Assembly: GCA_039105265.1 (NCBI GenBank)
Contig: JAPFFF010000003.1
Coordinates: 8,812,501 to 8,876,500, forward strand
Direction: 5' to 3'
Source: Tritrichomonas musculus
Taxonomy: Eukaryota; Parabasalia; Tritrichomonadida; Tritrichomonadidae
DNA length: 64,000 nucleotides
Position 1 is the first letter of the stretch; the number at the start of each line of letters is the position of its first letter. The notes beneath the pieces are model-generated. The model saw nothing but the letters and a program-made list of their open reading frames with translations. It had not been told where the DNA came from and made no database searches. Positions 61,539-64,000 of this stretch are shown one piece after another. The translations under genes and the position numbers were made by a program.

Positions 61539-61973
61539 ATGAATTGCGATATTAGGGTTATAAATGATAACAAGATGGAGCAACGCACGTTCAACTCAGT
61601 AGAGGAGTTCGACCTGTTCTACCAGAAGTACAAGGACATGTTCAATGAGAAGACCACCAATTACCTCAATAAAACCTACAAAATAATCACCCCCGAATGC
61701 GAGTACAGGATTACCAAACGCACTGGCAAGGATGGCTCTAGTAATGTGTTTCTCAAGAAGATCACCAAGCCAACCGATAATGACAACCTGGTGGAGATCC
61801 AATTTGCAAGCATTCGAGCTGACATCAATGCATTGCAGTCAACAGTTGATGAATACACCAAACGGATTACCACTCTGGAGAACACCATTGGCGTGATCAC
61901 CACAAAAATAAATCAGCTCACCAGTACTGTGAATGAGTGTACTGATGCAGTGAACAGTCTCCTGAGGCATTAG
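61539..61973 (+). CDS. Coiled-coil Polinton protein (144 aa), P3
   Basis: Matches P1 9948-10424 in its N-terminal domain (EEFDLFYQKY, TTNYLNKTYKIIT, EYRITKRTGKDG) and has a similar C-terminal coiled coil (STVDEYTKRITTLENTIGVI). Start set at MNCDIRV, where a T-rich tract and TTTTGAA precede ATG and where homology begins. Overlaps the next, convergent gene by 4 bp. Confidence 0.75.
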   Translation: MNCDIRVINDNKMEQRTFNSVEEFDLFYQKYKDMFNEKTTNYLNKTYKIITPECEYRITKRTGKDGSSNVFLKKITKPTDNDNLVEIQFASIRADINALQSTVDEYTKRITTLENTIGVITTKINQLTSTVNECTDAVNSLLRH

Positions 61974-62197
61974 ATCTTGGAATTATTTGGGATTACCTGG
62001 TGATTGAGTGAGCGGTGTAGAGTTGATGATGTTGACTTGATGATTGGGTCATGCACAACACACCCCTTATCTTCATATTTTGGGACTGTGGGTTTGGTAC
62101 AACTCATAGTTCGCCTATTTCGCATGTGACGTTCCAGGTGATTGAAATACGTGAGCCCATTTGAATCTCTTAATACACGGCGTTCTTCATATGACAT
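61970..62197 (-). CDS. Small conserved Polinton protein (75 aa), P3
   Basis: Counterpart of P1 9756-9989: basic N-terminal half (YFNHLERHMRNRRTM), then CTKPTVPKYEDKGCVVHDP and HRSLNHQVIPNN. Divergent from the next gene over 34 bp. Function unknown. Confidence 0.7.
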   Translation of the reverse strand: MSYEERRVLRDSNGLTYFNHLERHMRNRRTMSCTKPTVPKYEDKGCVVHDPIIKSTSSTLHRSLNHQVIPNNSKI

Positions 62198-62231
62198 TTA
62201 ATCTTGAAAAAACACTTTTTTTCATATCTAA

Positions 62232-62465
62232 ATGACTGAATTGGGAGAATACAAGAAGGAGATTCCAGAGCTTAAGCGCATCAAACACGATCTCAAGGAG
62301 AAGTGCTATATGTATAAGGGCCACCTCAATAACATCAAAGGGGGTATGCTGGGTAGCAATGGACTAGCCGTTCGTGAATCACTGATTGAGGATATCAATA
62401 GTCTGAAGGAGAAGGTCGCCAAACTCGAGAATGAGCTCGCTGAATTATCAAGCGATAACCGCTAA
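62232..62465 (+). CDS. Conserved coiled-coil protein (77 aa), P3
   Basis: Close counterpart of P1 9514-9741 (EYKKEIPELKRIKHDLKEKC, GLAVRESLIEDINSLKEKVA). The last codons (SDNR and stop) lie in sequence GATAACCGCTAAATATGGGG, which is itself a variant of the repeat unit that follows. Confidence 0.82.
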   Translation: MTELGEYKKEIPELKRIKHDLKEKCYMYKGHLNNIKGGMLGSNGLAVRESLIEDINSLKEKVAKLENELAELSSDNR

Positions 62466-62622
62466 ATATGGGGTCGACGGGATTTCCCGCAGACCCAGAT
62501 TTCATGGAGATAACCACTAAATATGGGGTGTGGTAGAATTCTACCAGACCCAGATTTCATGGAGATAACCACTAATTTCCTGGAACAGCAATTTTGCTGT
62601 CCCGATTGAGACCACTATTTTT
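62464..62622. repeat. Tandem repeat with changing hairpin cores before the P3 integrase
   Basis: Two full units (62464-62518 and 62519-62572) share AAATATGGGGT at the start and GACCCAGATTTCATGGAG, then ATAACCACT, at the end. The centres differ but both are palindromes: CGGGATTTCCCG and GGTAGAATTCTACC. A partial third unit (62573-62622) holds a third, different palindrome, ACAGCAATTTTGCTGT. Sits between the coiled-coil gene and the integrase. Confidence 0.75.
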
Positions 62623-62631
62623 GCACATTAA

Positions 62632-63858
62632 ATGACCGACAACAGGAAATCGTTCAAGATATTCGACAATGAGTACAATTCGCTGCTCAAGTACCCATTC
62701 AAATCCAAGATATCGAAATTGGACCCATCACAGTTCATCATCAACCCAGAAACTCATCATGAGCCATTCGTGAAGGACTTCAAATTGAAATCATGCAGTC
62801 CCTATTCAAAACCGGATTTCTCATTGGAACCCGGATGCTGGGAAGTCGATTTGATGTTTGCGAATTACACCACAAGGGCTAATGGAACCGAGTCCGTGGT
62901 AGTCCATGAAACCATTTACCTCATCATGGTGAATGTCAACACACGGTATCTAATTGTGGAACCGCTTAAGAACAGACTAGCTGATACCATCAAGACTGCA
63001 TACACCAAAATCATTCTTGAGAAATATGATGACTTCAAATTCAATACCATCAAATGCGATGGTGAGAATAACCTACTCAAAGTGCTTGATATACTTGGCC
63101 GCTACAATCCATCCAGAAATAAATATAGAGGTACCAAAAATGTGTTGATTGACCGCAATGCAGTGATTGTCGATAAATCCAAACACAACAACGCTCACAA
63201 AATCGTTGATGCAACCATCAGGACACTCCGTAATGCATTCGGTTTAGATAATCGTCGGATTGGAGACCCATACCTGATGCAACAGATGGTACACTTCTAT
63301 AACAACACACCACATCGGTCTCTACGAATGCCCAATCCCAATTATCCAGGTGATGGAACCCAATATGACCCGTATCTAGCAAGGGTACCAAAGTGGATAT
63401 ACTACACACCCAATCAAATGCAGCACAACCCAGATTTGGAATGGAGATACATCAGGGATTGCCAACGGCGGCTACGTCGAGTCAAAAATAATATGCAAAT
63501 GGGTGGACTACTGAGCTATCGCAAGGGCAATATCATATTGGTCCATTACGATACATCCAAAACTGAGAAGAAGCATGAGAAGCATAGGCGCATATTCAAT
63601 GAGATTGCCGAATTCATTAGATACCATAATGGGAACGTCGAATGCAAATTGCTGAAGCCATATCGTAGATTCCAGTTGAATGATGATAATCAAGCAGGAA
63701 CTGCGTTCTATGTACCGTATACCAAAACCAAAACTGGTCGAACGCCTAAGACTGATGATGAGCGAGCTACCGTAACTGTCCCCATTATGTATACCCGATT
63801 CGTGGCACCCAATTATGCATCACTAGGTGAAGACTATAAGCAGTACTTTGCTATCTAA
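62632..63858 (+). CDS. Polinton integrase, P3
   Basis: A 408-residue retroviral-type integrase. Core motifs: WEVDLMFANYT (about residue 65), NTIKCDGENNL (about 142-152) and IVDATIRTLRNAFG (about 193-206), then HFYNNTPHRSLRMPNPN. C-terminal SH3-like part from GLLSYRKGNIILVHYDTSKT. Longer than the P1 integrase by insertions near residues 79-88 and in the C-terminal part (PYTKTKTGRTPKTDDERAT). CTATTTTTGCACATTAA precedes the start codon, the recurring motif. Confidence 0.9.
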   Translation: MTDNRKSFKIFDNEYNSLLKYPFKSKISKLDPSQFIINPETHHEPFVKDFKLKSCSPYSKPDFSLEPGCWEVDLMFANYTTRANGTESVVVHETIYLIMVNVNTRYLIVEPLKNRLADTIKTAYTKIILEKYDDFKFNTIKCDGENNLLKVLDILGRYNPSRNKYRGTKNVLIDRNAVIVDKSKHNNAHKIVDATIRTLRNAFGLDNRRIGDPYLMQQMVHFYNNTPHRSLRMPNPNYPGDGTQYDPYLARVPKWIYYTPNQMQHNPDLEWRYIRDCQRRLRRVKNNMQMGGLLSYRKGNIILVHYDTSKTEKKHEKHRRIFNEIAEFIRYHNGNVECKLLKPYRRFQLNDDNQAGTAFYVPYTKTKTGRTPKTDDERATVTVPIMYTRFVAPNYASLGEDYKQYFAI

Positions 63859-63861
63859 TAA

Positions 63862-64000
63862 ATGCCAAAGCGCTATTTCCATACACAGACCACCGAGTTT
63901 AAGCTACCTGAGGACTTCATATATAGTCGCAATAAGAAGTACATCGTAGTGCAGTATGTGGGAGCTATCCTGAATAAGACCATCATCGGTGATTTGATGG
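63862..64000 (+). CDS. Integrase-linked conserved protein, P3 (cut by window edge)
   Basis: The first 46 codons read RYFHTQTTEFKLPEDFIYS and RNKKYIVVQYVGAILNKT, matching the P1 protein at 13865-14215. Begins 3 bp after the integrase stop codon. The rest lies beyond the window. Confidence 0.75.
   Translation, partial: MPKRYFHTQTTEFKLPEDFIYSRNKKYIVVQYVGAILNKTIIGDLM

Larger units (their letters stand above)
56597..64000. mobile_element. Polinton P3, runs off the right edge
   Basis: Parts in order: unknown ATPase neighbour (+), packaging ATPase (-), membrane miniprotein (-), KARILSS-type protein (-), major capsid protein (-), amphipathic protein (+), coiled-coil protein (+), small protein (-), coiled-coil protein (+), hairpin repeats, integrase (+) and its downstream partner (+, cut by the window edge). 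Visibly richer in G+C than P1. The left end may start AGTGATAGTG and shows GGGGTCAGATAGAAT, like GGGGTGAGATAAAAT in the P1 ends. About one break seen; otherwise it looks whole as far as visible. Confidence 0.8.

Overview
The window looks like nuclear DNA of a trichomonad protist (Parabasalia; Trichomonas/Tritrichomonas-like). The grounds are the very AT-rich intergenic DNA, a surface protein with a parallel-beta-helix ectodomain, Phe/Ser hexapeptide repeats and one C-terminal membrane anchor, a relic of the trichomonad 'EENSNANDEEIAK' protein family, and heavy loading with Polinton (Maverick) elements and DNA transposons. Species cannot be fixed by reading alone.

Layout. 1-1075 is an acidic-codon (GAT/GAA) minisatellite. 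1690-2059 is a dead host gene. 4201-5853 is the only convincing intact host gene, a type I surface protein. 6893-8381 is an element with 142-bp inverted ends, and a hAT-like element (7348-8149, 8-bp target duplication) sits inside it. A Mutsumi/Kolobok-type transposase gene (8573-9312) is cut by a whole-looking 21-kb Polinton, P1 (9313-30346); a probable 3' remnant of the transposase follows at 30350-30625. 30803-36027 is a 5.2-kb element with an 8-bp target duplication, and most of its interior is a 23-bp satellite. Two different Tc1-type DD34E transposons lie about 90 bp apart (39041-40607 and 40699-42167). From 43 to 49.5 kb there is a field of non-autonomous elements with clear inverted ends and target duplications (TTAA, 8 bp, 8-9 bp, 12 bp). 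From 50.6 kb to the end are two more Polintons. P2 (about 50.6-56.6 kb) is broken. P3 (about 56.6 kb to beyond the window) is richer in G+C and looks mostly whole; it appears to start inside a P2 gene.

How the Polinton genes fit together. P1 carries replication genes (family-B DNA polymerase with an internal HNH domain), integration (retroviral-type integrase), virion building (major capsid protein, FtsK/HerA-type packaging ATPase, a small amphipathic protein, coiled-coil proteins), a 1064-residue fibre-like protein of bacteriophage style, a free-standing HNH nuclease, and several conserved proteins of unknown role. Genes are packed head-to-head over 14-92 bp and tail-to-tail with abutting or overlapping ends. 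P3 keeps the same capsid-to-ATPase gene order but has the integrase module on the other side. A segment of its capsid gene is nearly identical to P1 at the DNA level although the rest of that gene is not.

The points most worth a second look are the fibre-like protein, the exchanged capsid insertion segment, a 43-49-residue membrane protein conserved in P1 and P3, the hairpin repeats that change sequence but keep pairing in P3, the satellite-bearing transposon, and a pair of TTAA-bounded inverted ends 32.7 kb apart that enclose P1.
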